DNA from: Chitinophaga arvensicola
GTDB taxonomy: Bacteria; Bacteroidota; Bacteroidia; Chitinophagales; Chitinophagaceae
Length of the DNA stretch: 64,000 bases
Direction: 5' to 3'
NCBI RefSeq assembly: GCF_900110835.1
Contig: NZ_FOJG01000002.1
Location: 2,012,979-2,076,978 of the forward strand
The notes beneath the pieces are model-generated. The model made no database searches. It saw only the letters and a program-made list of their open reading frames with translations, and was not told where the DNA came from. This document shows, piece by piece, positions 52,917 to 61,643 of this stretch (the first letter of the stretch is position 1; each line of letters begins with the position of its first letter). Both the position numbers and the translations under genes were made by a program.

Positions 52917-54329
52917 ATGAGTAAAGACTTCCTGTATAATGAGATCGCCAATGGAATTGCCCGCCAGATCAGCAACGGGATCCTGCAACCCGGAGATAAG
53001 CTGCCTTCCGTAAGAAGCTTATGCCATGAGCATGGCATCAGTATGAATACCGCCAAACGCGTATTCCTGGAACTGGAAGCGCAATCGTTTATCGATGCAA
53101 AGCCACAGTCGGGCTATTATGTAAGTAAGCGGTCCTATACAAAGCTCCCGCTCCCGGAAGTAAGCCGTCCATCCTCCAGGGCCAACGACAATGAACCGGA
53201 TGAACTGATCAGTAAAGTGTATGCGAATATGGGAGATGAAAACCTCACGCTCTTCTCTATCAGCGCACCATCAGGCGATCTGCTCCCCCTCGCAAAATTG
53301 AAAAAGGAAATATTGCAGGCCACACGCGAACTCAGGGAAGGCGGTACTGCATACGAACCTTTACAAGGGAATCTGAAACTGAGAAGAATGGTGGCGATCC
53401 GCTCGCTCACCTGGGGAGGCAACCTGCACGAAGATGACCTGATCACCACGAACGGCGCCATCAACGCGGTGTCTCTCTGCCTCATGGCACTCGGAAAACC
53501 GGGAGATACCATCGCGATGGAAAGTCCCTGTTATCCCGGTACCTTACAACTCGCTATCAGTCTCGGATTTAAAGTATTGGAATTGCCCACGCATCCCATT
53601 ACAGGCCTGGAGATAGATGCCCTTAAAAAAGCGATTCCTAAGATCAATCTCTGCCTCCTGGTCCCCAACTTCAACACTCCACTGGGCAGCTGCATGCCGG
53701 ATGAACATAAAAAGGAAATTGTGGCACTCCTCGCCAAACATGATATTCCATTGATTGAAGACGATATATATGGCGATCTGTATTTCGGGACACAACGTCC
53801 GAAATGTTGTAAGTCGTTCGATAAAGAAGGTAAAGTGCTCTGGTGCAGTTCCATTTCCAAAACACTGGCGCCAGGCTATCGCGTAGGATGGGTAGCCCCG
53901 GGCAGGTACAAAGAACAGCTGTTAAAGATAAAGTTAATCCACTCTATTTCTTCTGCTTCTATCATCCAGGAATCCGTAGCGAACTTCCTGAAAACAGGTA
54001 AGTACGAAAATCATATCCGTCAGCTTCGCCGCACGTTGCACGACAACTACCTTCATTATGCACATGCCATTGCGCAGTACTTTCCGGAAGGTACCAAAAC
54101 AAGCCGGCCACAAGGCGGACTCGCTATCTGGATTGAACTCAGTAAAGAAATCAACACCAAACATTTATATGAGCTGGCCATCAAACAACGGATCAGCATT
54201 GCACCCGGACGGATATTCACACTACAAAATCAATTTGAAAATTGTATCAGGATCTGCATTGGCTTACCCTGGTCCGACGAGATAAGAAGTAAATTAAAGC
54301 AATTAGGCAACCTCACAAAGAAGCTTTGA
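52917..54329 (+). CDS. MocR-type GntR/aminotransferase regulator
   Basis: A 470-residue fusion. Residues 1-72 are a GntR winged helix (LYNEIANGIARQISNGILQPGDKLPSVRSL). The rest is a class I aminotransferase fold with the PLP site: TNGAINAVSLCLMALGKPGDT, NFNTPLGS, IEDDIYGDLYFG and SSISKTLAPGYRVGW, in which the Lys of SKTLAPG binds PLP. MocR proteins are regulators that sense PLP or amino compounds. It probably controls the divergent EamA transporter. Confidence 0.94.
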   Translation: MSKDFLYNEIANGIARQISNGILQPGDKLPSVRSLCHEHGISMNTAKRVFLELEAQSFIDAKPQSGYYVSKRSYTKLPLPEVSRPSSRANDNEPDELISKVYANMGDENLTLFSISAPSGDLLPLAKLKKEILQATRELREGGTAYEPLQGNLKLRRMVAIRSLTWGGNLHEDDLITTNGAINAVSLCLMALGKPGDTIAMESPCYPGTLQLAISLGFKVLELPTHPITGLEIDALKKAIPKINLCLLVPNFNTPLGSCMPDEHKKEIVALLAKHDIPLIEDDIYGDLYFGTQRPKCCKSFDKEGKVLWCSSISKTLAPGYRVGWVAPGRYKEQLLKIKLIHSISSASIIQESVANFLKTGKYENHIRQLRRTLHDNYLHYAHAIAQYFPEGTKTSRPQGGLAIWIELSKEINTKHLYELAIKQRISIAPGRIFTLQNQFENCIRICIGLPWSDEIRSKLKQLGNLTKKL

Positions 54330-54370
54330 GACGTTAACGTCATTTTTCCGGATAAGGAAAATATATTTCC
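54330..54370. promoter_or_regulatory. Two palindromes between MocR gene and receptor gene
   Basis: GACGTTAACGTC (54330-54341) is a perfect 12-bp palindrome directly after the MocR stop. GGAAAATATATTTCC (54356-54370) is a near-perfect one 63 bp before the receptor start. The second could be an operator of the iron operon. No T-rich terminator is clear. Confidence 0.4.
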
Positions 54371-54432
54371 CGATCTCGTAACCGGGTAGCGACAGAAAGA
54401 TGTCAATTTTGCGACATCATACAAATCGCACA

Positions 54433-56790
54433 ATGTCAATCCGATCTATCCTCGCCTGGTTACTGCTCTTTTACACTCCTGCCCTGCTGGCCCAAAAAGG
54501 CAGTGTAAAAGGACGTATTACCGCAAGCGACGGTAAACCACTCTCCTATATTACGGTAGGTGTAAAACAAACTGCCAGCGGCGCACAAACCGACGAAAAC
54601 GGCAACTACATCATTCAACAGATTGCTCCCGGTAAATATACATTATCCGCATCCGCAGTGGGTTACAAGCCGGCAGAAAAAGTCATCTCTATAACCGGTG
54701 GCTCAACTATAACAGCAGACTTCCTCCTCCAAACCACTTCCACCACGCTGGAAGAAGTAGCTGTTCAGGGATACAAAAGCGGTGGACAAATCCGTAGTCA
54801 GACCATCAGCACAGCCGCTTACAAAGAACAACCCGCTACGCTCGTAGAACTGATGAACCGCGCTGCCGGCATACGTATCCGGCAAACAGGCGGACTTGGA
54901 TCCCGCAGCAATTTAATGCTGAACGGCTTTCAAAACCGCTCCGTACGGTACTTTAAAGATGGCATACCACTGGATTACCTGGGTGGTGGCTTTGACATAT
55001 CCCTGGTACCTTCCAACATGCTCGACAGAGTGGAAGTTTACAAAGGAGTCCTTCCTTTCCATCTCGGTGCAGACGCACTGGGCGGCGCCATTAACATGAT
55101 CACCGCACAGGATACCAAAAGCTTCCTCAATGCCTCCTTTGAACATGGCTCCTTTAATACGAACCGCGTATCGCTGAATGGCTACTATAAAAATGCATCC
55201 GGTAAATTCTTCGCCGGTGTTAATGCCTTCTACAACTACGCCGACAATAACTATAAAGTAAATGTACAACAGGTAGATACCGCTACCGGCAACAAGAAAG
55301 ATGCAGCAGTGAAGCTCTTTCACAACCGCTTCTCCAACTACTATGCAGAAGGATTTATAGGTATTGCCGGAAGAAAATGGGCGGATGAACTGCGCTTCGG
55401 TCTGACGGCTTTCTCCGTGGAAAGACAGTTCCAGTTTGGTTCTACGATGGATAAACCTTTTGGTGCGGCTACCGGAAAGCAGTATTCTGTAGTGCCTACC
55501 CTACAATATAAAAAGCAGCTATGGCAAGGTAAACTGGATATCAACCAGTTCCTCGTATACAATTCCCTGCATGCCAAAACAGTAGATACAGCGCACGGTC
55601 ATTACGATTGGTACGGTCACTTTAGTCCATCTTCCAATAGCATTGGTGAAATATCCGACAGGGGCTCGCTCTCTGATATCACCTTTAAATACTTCACTTC
55701 CAGGACCAATCTCAGCTATAAACTCACACCCGGCCAGGTGATCAATGTAAATGTGGTATTCAATAATTTCTCCAGAACAGGAGAAGATCCTTATGGGTTC
55801 AAGTTCAAAAATGAGAAGGATGTACTCACCGTTCCTGCGAAATATAACAAGATCATTGTAGCGGGCGGACTTACCTCTACCTTCCTGGAAGGCAGGCTGC
55901 AGAACAGTCTTGCCGGAAAGTTCTACCACTATAATACCGATGCCAGCGATGCCGATTACCAGGGCAATGAAATCAGGACTAAAAACAGCAACACTGCCTG
56001 GGGCATAGCGGAAGGCATCAAATACAATATTACCCGTTACTCTTCTGCACAGTTGTCTGTAGAAACAGCACTGCGTTTACCGGAGCAGGATGAACTTTTT
56101 GGAGATGGCAACCTCAAGTTATCCAACTTTGATCTTCATCCGGAAAGAAGTCTGAATATCAATGCCGGCTACAAAATAGCGGTACCCGGACGTTTCAAAA
56201 TAGAAGCCAACGCATTTTACCGCTACACGAAAGACCTGATCCTGCTGATGCCGATCAACTTTATGTATGCCCAGAGCCAGAACGTGGAAAAAGTAAAAGG
56301 CGCCGGGTTGGATGCAGATGCCAGTGTAAATATATTTTCCTGGCTGGAAGCCAGTGGCAACTTCACTTACCAGGATCTGCGCCTCGTAAACCCCGGGAAT
56401 GTAGCCACCGATAAAGCCAGGTTGCGCAATACGCCTTACTTCTTTGCCAATGCAGGATTGAATGCCCGTTTCAATAAAGTACTTTTTAAAGAAGATAAAA
56501 TTCACCTGTACTGGTACTACTCTTTTGTGCGGGAATATTATGTGGACTATATCCCGAAATCGGTAGAACCAGACGGCTTCCTGGGCCTGTTTGGTAAAAC
56601 AAAAATAGACGCCCGCAATGTGATTCCTGATCAACAGGTACATACCGCAGGATTCACTTACTATCCGGACAAAAACCGCTATGCCATCGGCTTCCAGACC
56701 CGGAACATCTTTGACACACCGGTATACGACAATTTCCGGATTCAGAATCCCGGCAGAAGTTTCTCTTTAAAAATCTCCTACTCACTGTAA
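54433..56790 (+). CDS. TonB-dependent siderophore receptor (XusA-like)
   Basis: A 785-residue receptor from the ATG at 54433; an upstream in-frame ATG at 54400 adds 11 residues without improving the signal peptide (ILAWLLLFYTPALLAQ). Residues about 20-105 are a carboxypeptidase-regulatory-like domain, followed by the plug (LVELMNRAAGIRIRQTGGLGS, then GGAINMITA) and a barrel that ends in LKISYSL. It is the first gene of an operon with a DUF4374 lipoprotein and a PepSY membrane protein, the XusABC xenosiderophore arrangement known from Bacteroides. The ligand is inferred to be a ferric siderophore. Confidence 0.88.
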   Translation: MSIRSILAWLLLFYTPALLAQKGSVKGRITASDGKPLSYITVGVKQTASGAQTDENGNYIIQQIAPGKYTLSASAVGYKPAEKVISITGGSTITADFLLQTTSTTLEEVAVQGYKSGGQIRSQTISTAAYKEQPATLVELMNRAAGIRIRQTGGLGSRSNLMLNGFQNRSVRYFKDGIPLDYLGGGFDISLVPSNMLDRVEVYKGVLPFHLGADALGGAINMITAQDTKSFLNASFEHGSFNTNRVSLNGYYKNASGKFFAGVNAFYNYADNNYKVNVQQVDTATGNKKDAAVKLFHNRFSNYYAEGFIGIAGRKWADELRFGLTAFSVERQFQFGSTMDKPFGAATGKQYSVVPTLQYKKQLWQGKLDINQFLVYNSLHAKTVDTAHGHYDWYGHFSPSSNSIGEISDRGSLSDITFKYFTSRTNLSYKLTPGQVINVNVVFNNFSRTGEDPYGFKFKNEKDVLTVPAKYNKIIVAGGLTSTFLEGRLQNSLAGKFYHYNTDASDADYQGNEIRTKNSNTAWGIAEGIKYNITRYSSAQLSVETALRLPEQDELFGDGNLKLSNFDLHPERSLNINAGYKIAVPGRFKIEANAFYRYTKDLILLMPINFMYAQSQNVEKVKGAGLDADASVNIFSWLEASGNFTYQDLRLVNPGNVATDKARLRNTPYFFANAGLNARFNKVLFKEDKIHLYWYYSFVREYYVDYIPKSVEPDGFLGLFGKTKIDARNVIPDQQVHTAGFTYYPDKNRYAIGFQTRNIFDTPVYDNFRIQNPGRSFSLKISYSL

Positions 56791-56800
56791 AATATAAACA

Positions 56801-58014
56801 ATGAACAAAATCATCCAACACAGCTTAAGTATACTCACAGCAGCCATGGTGCTGGTTTCCTGCGGAAAAGACAATGACAACAACACTACTCCCCCGGATA
56901 ATACAAAGGCCAGTTACATTCTCTTTACCAATGAAGCAGACCTGGCTACCGCCGGTTACATGACCGCATATACCACCATGCCCAAAGGTAACCCGAGCAA
57001 CATCGGCGCCAACACCCTGCAGATGAAGACTGCCTTTGGCTTTACCAAATATGGCAGCTGGATCTTCAACCGCACCAGCATTGCCGGTGAAACCGGTATC
57101 CAGAAACTGGAAGTGGGTGCCAACGGTAAACTGAACGGCACCGGCTTCCTGGCCAATGGCGCTATGTTTCATATTGTAAGTCCTACCAACGGTTACTACC
57201 TCGATCCGGTAAAAGGCGCTATGCTCATCCAGATCTTCAACCCCACCACGATGCAGCGTACCGGTGAAATAGACCTGAACTCCCTGAAAATGGACGGCGT
57301 TACCTACCAGGCGGTTGGTCAGCATATTATCGCTTCCAAAGAAGGCAAGCTGTATGTAAGCGTTACCTATGGTACCAAAGAACGCGGTGGCTATGGCGAC
57401 GATGTAGTGAATTATATCAAAATGGCTGTCATCGATATCGCTACCAACAAACTGGAAAAAACCATTAAATACGATGGGTTAAAATCACTCGGCTGGGGCG
57501 CCAGTGCCAATAAAATGTGGACCCTGGGAGATGATGGCGCACTGTACTTCTATTATACCGGCTTTAATGAAGGTATTACCAACAGCTCCATTATCCGCAT
57601 TAAAAAAGGTGAAACAGATTTTGATAAAACCTGGATCCTGAAAGCAGATACCTACCAGCAACATTCCAGCATCGGCATTTCGCTGGTAAAAAATGGCAGG
57701 ATCTATATTCAGCTGCCGTCTGTGGTGCTGACGCCCGATTTCAGCAACCTTGGCACGCCTATCTGGGATTACTATTCCGTTGATATCAATACCCTGAAAC
57801 AAACAAAAATCACGGGCATTCCACACACCAGGTATGCACACTCCAATGAACAATGCATTACGGAATAGATGGCAAAATATATCTCTGGATGGCCAATAAA
57901 ACTACCGGTGAAAATGGCTACTATTTATTAAATGAATCCACCAACAGCGCTACGTCTGCATTCAATGTAACAGATGGCGGACTCGTATCTGGTTTTATCA
58001 AACTGGATAACTGA
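56801..58014 (+). pseudogene. DUF4374 (XusB-like) lipoprotein gene with a frameshift
   Basis: The gene starts at 56801 with a lipoprotein signal (LTAAMVLVSC) and a propeller-like body (WGASANKMWTLGDDGALYFY, typical DUF4374). The frame ends early at 57866-57868 after HSNEQCITE. The next frame continues with GIDGKIYLWMANKTTGENGY, LLNESTNSATSAFNVTDGG and a stop at 58012-58014, which is the usual end. So one base seems to be missing near 57850-57865; a real mutation or a sequencing error are both possible. XusB binds ferric siderophore on the cell surface. It lies 10 bp after the receptor gene. Confidence 0.8.
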
Positions 58015-58039
58015 TCTGCGCTGGAAAACCACTCGTTAT

Positions 58040-59188
58040 ATGAAACTTAAATCCGCCAAACGTTGGTTCGAATGGCATAAATGGACCAGCCTGATCTGTA
58101 CGCTGTTTATGCTGATGCTGTGTATCACCGGTCTTCCGCTGATCTTTCATCACGAACTGGACGCAGTACTGGAAAAAGAAGTGGTGGCACAGGTGCCTCC
58201 CGGCGCTCATAAAATGAGCCTGGATTCCCTGGCCGTCATTGCCGGTAAACAGTACCCTACCAATAACATCAGGTACATTTTCTGGGATGAAGATGATAAA
58301 AACAAAATTGTATTCGACCTGGCGCCAAAGCCAGATGCGCCACCGGAGCAAAGTAAGTATGCCATGCTGAATGTGTATACCGGTGAGTTGCTCGACAAGC
58401 CCACCACCGACGGAATCATGGATGTGATCCTGAAAATTCATATGAACATGTTCCTGGGCATCCCCGGCAAACTGTTTCTCGGACTGATGGGTATTCTCTT
58501 CGTGATTGCCATTGTGACCGGAGCCGTGCTGTATGGCCGTATCATGAAAAAGTATGATTTCGGGATGGTGAGAAAATACAAATCGAAACGGTTGCAATGG
58601 CTGGATACACATAACCTGATCGGCATCGTTACGCTCACCTGGGGCAGTGTAGTGGGTCTTACCGGTATTATCAACTGTATGTCGGATGTAGTGCTGGCAC
58701 TCTGGCAACAGGGACAACTGAAAGAAATGGTAGCGCCTTATGCACAACAGCAGCCGCTGACCGGCAAACTGAGTTCACTGGATGAAGCCATGGTAGTGGC
58801 ACAACAGGCAGCGCCGCATATGGAGCCACGTATTGTTACCTATCCGGGAACGATGTTCTCCAGTAAACATCATTATGCCGTATTTATGAGAGGCAACACC
58901 GCTCTCACTGCCCGCCTGCTGATGCCGGCGCTGGTAGATGCAAAAACCGGCAAACTCACTGATGCAAGGCGTATGCCCTGGTATGTAAATACCCTGTTTT
59001 TGTCCGAACCACTGCACTTTGGCGATTATGGCGGCATGCCCTTAAAAATTATCTGGGCCGTTTTTGATACCGCCATGATCATAGTACTAATTACAGGACT
59101 CTATCTATGGTTTGCCCGGCGCAAAGCCAGCAGACTACAATGGACCCGGTTAAGCGAAAAAATAACAGCCGATGAGGAAGAATACTAA
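58040..59188 (+). CDS. PepSY-domain membrane protein (XusC-like)
   Basis: About 382 residues from the ATG at 58040 (MKLKSAKRWFEWHKWTS); the longer frame from 57974 overlaps the upstream gene. There are four membrane helices (SLICTLFMLMLCITGLPLIF, GLMGILFVIAIVTGAVLYG, IGIVTLTWGSVVGLTGIINC, WAVFDTAMIIVLITGLYLWF) and a periplasmic PepSY part. The conserved histidines in the helices (WHKW, THNL) may bind haem, as in PepSY-associated ferric reductases. It is the third gene of the Xus-like operon and would reduce or pass on siderophore iron at the inner membrane. Confidence 0.88.
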   Translation: MKLKSAKRWFEWHKWTSLICTLFMLMLCITGLPLIFHHELDAVLEKEVVAQVPPGAHKMSLDSLAVIAGKQYPTNNIRYIFWDEDDKNKIVFDLAPKPDAPPEQSKYAMLNVYTGELLDKPTTDGIMDVILKIHMNMFLGIPGKLFLGLMGILFVIAIVTGAVLYGRIMKKYDFGMVRKYKSKRLQWLDTHNLIGIVTLTWGSVVGLTGIINCMSDVVLALWQQGQLKEMVAPYAQQQPLTGKLSSLDEAMVVAQQAAPHMEPRIVTYPGTMFSSKHHYAVFMRGNTALTARLLMPALVDAKTGKLTDARRMPWYVNTLFLSEPLHFGDYGGMPLKIIWAVFDTAMIIVLITGLYLWFARRKASRLQWTRLSEKITADEEEY

Positions 59189-59360
59189 TACCACACTTCA
59201 CGTATGGGGCAAACCACTGCTCGTGGCGTTGTTATCCATCACCGGGTTAATCACCGCACTCGTTGGCGATGGCTACTGGGACGCTTTCTCCTGGCTGGCC
59301 TTAGGCATTCCTTTGGTGATGATGGCCGGACATTATTTTTATCCGAAGAAAACGGAGTAA
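59172..59360 (+). CDS. Small two-helix membrane protein
   Basis: A 62-residue protein whose ATG overlaps the end of the PepSY gene by 17 bases, a sign of translational coupling. It has two hydrophobic segments (PLLVALLSITGLITALVG and AFSWLALGIPLVMMAGHYF). It is probably a small partner of the PepSY protein; the function is unknown. A terminator follows, so it is the last gene of the operon. Confidence 0.75.
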   Translation: MRKNTNTTLHVWGKPLLVALLSITGLITALVGDGYWDAFSWLALGIPLVMMAGHYFYPKKTE

Positions 59361-59406
59361 TCAGCTGCGTCTATATTTATCATATCCGCCAGCAGCATTA
59401 TACAGG

Positions 59407-59439
59407 AGGCAGTATCTGAAAATCGGTACTGCCTTTTTT
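59407..59439 (+). terminator. Terminator of the Xus-like operon
   Basis: GGCAGTA and TACTGCC form a 7-bp stem around a 12-nt loop, followed by six T residues at 59434-59439. Confidence 0.8.
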
Positions 59440-59496
59440 ACTTGTTTACAAACTGTTGGGTAGTATATCCTTATTTTTACAGCAGAACAGGACACC

Positions 59497-60336
59497 ATGA
59501 CAAAGCATCCTATTTTATTACACAAGGGCGAACTCACCGAGCCGGGTGTTGACGTAAAAGCAATGACAGTGATAGGGTTGCATAAAAGAGTGCAGCTGCC
59601 GCACAGGGATGATCATTATATGTTTATTATCCAGCAGAAAGGCAACTGTTTATGGGAGCTGGATTTCAATGAAGTAGCCCTTTCCGGTCCGTCGCTTTGT
59701 TTCGTGACGCCGGGACAGGTACACCGGTACATCGACCATAAGAACACAGAAGGCTGGCTGGTATTTGTGGATAGTGAACTGGTGCCTACTGCTTTCCGGG
59801 AAATATTCGATACTTATCTGAATAGCCACCAGTCGGTTGTGGTAAAAAAGGACGATGCGTTCTTCAACATCGTGTCTCTGCTGGAAGATACGCTTCATCA
59901 GTCGTCCATACCACTCCGGAATACCCTGATCAGTTCTATGGTAGCCAGTTTAACAGGATTAATCGCATCTAAAATCATTCTATCCAGACATGCCGGCAAT
60001 TTCCTGGGTGGGCAAAAGTATAATACCGTTATCCGTTTCAAGCAGCTGGTGAATGCGAAATGTAAGGAATTAAAACAGGTGAAGGCTTATGCTTCACTAC
60101 TCAATATCACACCGCTTTACCTGAACGAAGTAGTAAAAGAAATCACGGGGTTTCCTGCCAGTCACTGGATACACCAGGAAATTTTGCTGGAAGCAAAACG
60201 TTTGTTGTTTTATTCCACCTTAGACATCAAAGAAGTAGCTTATGAACTGGGCTACGAAGATCATGCTTACTTCTCCCGCTTTTTTAAAAAACAGGTAGGA
60301 TTAACGGCCTCCGAATTCAGGGCTAAAAACCATTAA
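59497..60336 (+). CDS. AraC-family transcriptional regulator
   Basis: A 279-residue regulator with an N-terminal cupin sensor (LPHRDDHYMFIIQQKGNCLWELDF, LCFVTPGQVHRYIDH) and a C-terminal AraC domain (AYASLLNITPLYLNEVVKEITG and LDIKEVAYELGYEDHAYFSRFFKKQVGLTASEFR). It stands between the Xus-like operon and the MFS/siderophore-reductase pair, both on its strand, and probably regulates one or both in response to a siderophore or iron. Confidence 0.92.
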   Translation: MTKHPILLHKGELTEPGVDVKAMTVIGLHKRVQLPHRDDHYMFIIQQKGNCLWELDFNEVALSGPSLCFVTPGQVHRYIDHKNTEGWLVFVDSELVPTAFREIFDTYLNSHQSVVVKKDDAFFNIVSLLEDTLHQSSIPLRNTLISSMVASLTGLIASKIILSRHAGNFLGGQKYNTVIRFKQLVNAKCKELKQVKAYASLLNITPLYLNEVVKEITGFPASHWIHQEILLEAKRLLFYSTLDIKEVAYELGYEDHAYFSRFFKKQVGLTASEFRAKNH

Positions 60337-60346
60337 TTGTCCAATC

Positions 60347-60395
60347 ATAGCCATTGGATGGCTATCCTCTCCTCTCTGGCTGCAGGCTAATTTTG
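60347..60395 (+). promoter_or_regulatory. Palindromic operator candidate and -7 box
   Basis: ATAGCCAT-TGG-ATGGCTAT (60347-60365) is a perfect 8-bp inverted repeat; CCAAT at 60341-60345 and ATTGG at 60353-60357 form a second nested pair. The -7 box TAATTTTG (60388-60395, an exact TAnnTTTG) follows. It lies before the MFS gene and may be bound by the AraC regulator. Confidence 0.5.
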
Positions 60396-60431
60396 TATCC
60401 GTAAAATTTGATGTAATAAATACGATACAAA

Positions 60432-61634
60432 ATGACAACAAAAAACAAGATAGCATCCATCGCGTTAACTCCCACCGCCACGGACAAGCATTTTACACGG
60501 GTGATCACTGCTATCATCATATCCGTATTTGCTATCTATCTTACTATCGGCATGACTTTAGGCGTACTTCCCGGTTTTGTAAAAAGCGATCTTAAGTCTG
60601 GCAACCTGGTAGTGGGCCTGGTGATAGGATTACAATCACTGGCCACCTTACTAACAAGGGCATACGCCGGGAAAATCACAGATACCATCGGCGCCCGTAC
60701 CAGCACACACCGGGGAATTTCAATGGTGATGCTATGCGGATTGTTATACATCACCGCTGCCGGCTGGGGTGGTAATCCTTCACTGGCACTGGGTCTTTTG
60801 CTACTATCCAGGATCGTACATGGCATCTCTGAAAGTATGGCCGTAACCGGTACACTAACCTGGGGCATAGGTCTTTTAGGTGCGCAGAAGTCCGGCAAGG
60901 TGATGACCTGGAATGGGATTGCTATGTACGCCGGCATTGCCATAGGCGCGCCGCTGGCCATCTGGATGAAAAATACGATAGGGATTACTTATGTATTCGC
61001 AGCCATCCTGCTGCTGTCGGCTATCAGCTGGCTCGCCACCATCAGGCTGCCTGACTTACCGGTAGACGCGGCGCATATCCGGACTCCCTTTTATAAAGTA
61101 GTAGGACTGATTGCCGGCCAGGGACTTGGGCTCGCATTTTCTTCCATTGGGTTCGCCTGTATTTCTTCGTTCATTTCCCTGCTGTTTGCCGCCAGGAGCT
61201 GGGGCGATCCTTCCATGGCGTTTATCACGTTTGGCGCCTGTTATGTGCTGACCAGGATCTTTTGTTCCTCCTTCCCCGATAAATATGGTGGCTACAAAGT
61301 GGCATTGGTATCGTTAACAGTACAGGTAGCCGGACAACTACTGATTGCTTTTTCATCTTCCAGAATAATGGCCATACTTGGATGTAGCCTGACCGGTATA
61401 GGCTTCTCCCTGATATTTCCGGCTTTGGGTGTACTGGTGGTGAAGAAAGTAGCACCGCAAATGCGCGGCACCGCACTCGGCGCCTACGCCGCCTTCTTTG
61501 ATCTTTCGCTCGGACTGGCAGGCCCGATAGCGGGTATTATTGCCGGCAGATTTAATTATGAAGCCGTTTATCTTTTTGGCGCAATCAGTTGCCTGCTTGC
61601 CATCTCCGTTTTATTTATTTATAAAAACAAATAA
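60432..61634 (+). CDS. MFS transporter (YhhS-like)
   Basis: A 400-residue protein with about 12 membrane helices. The pattern GLVIGLQSLATLLTRAYAGKITDTIGARTSTHRG is the MFS motif A region of the YhhS/YfcJ group. It stands 9 bp before the siderophore-interacting reductase gene and is probably co-transcribed with it. The context suggests siderophore movement across the inner membrane, either import of a ferric siderophore or export of the emptied one; the direction is not visible. Confidence 0.9.
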   Translation: MTTKNKIASIALTPTATDKHFTRVITAIIISVFAIYLTIGMTLGVLPGFVKSDLKSGNLVVGLVIGLQSLATLLTRAYAGKITDTIGARTSTHRGISMVMLCGLLYITAAGWGGNPSLALGLLLLSRIVHGISESMAVTGTLTWGIGLLGAQKSGKVMTWNGIAMYAGIAIGAPLAIWMKNTIGITYVFAAILLLSAISWLATIRLPDLPVDAAHIRTPFYKVVGLIAGQGLGLAFSSIGFACISSFISLLFAARSWGDPSMAFITFGACYVLTRIFCSSFPDKYGGYKVALVSLTVQVAGQLLIAFSSSRIMAILGCSLTGIGFSLIFPALGVLVVKKVAPQMRGTALGAYAAFFDLSLGLAGPIAGIIAGRFNYEAVYLFGAISCLLAISVLFIYKNK

Positions 61635-61643
61635 CCATTTATC

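Noticed and set aside
54330..54341. Intrinsic terminator for the MocR gene
   Set aside because: The 12-bp palindrome has no loop and only a short T-run, so it is kept as an unassigned palindrome.
57866..58014. Separate small gene after the DUF4374 gene
   Set aside because: The peptide is the expected C-terminal end of DUF4374 in another frame, so one frameshifted gene explains it better.
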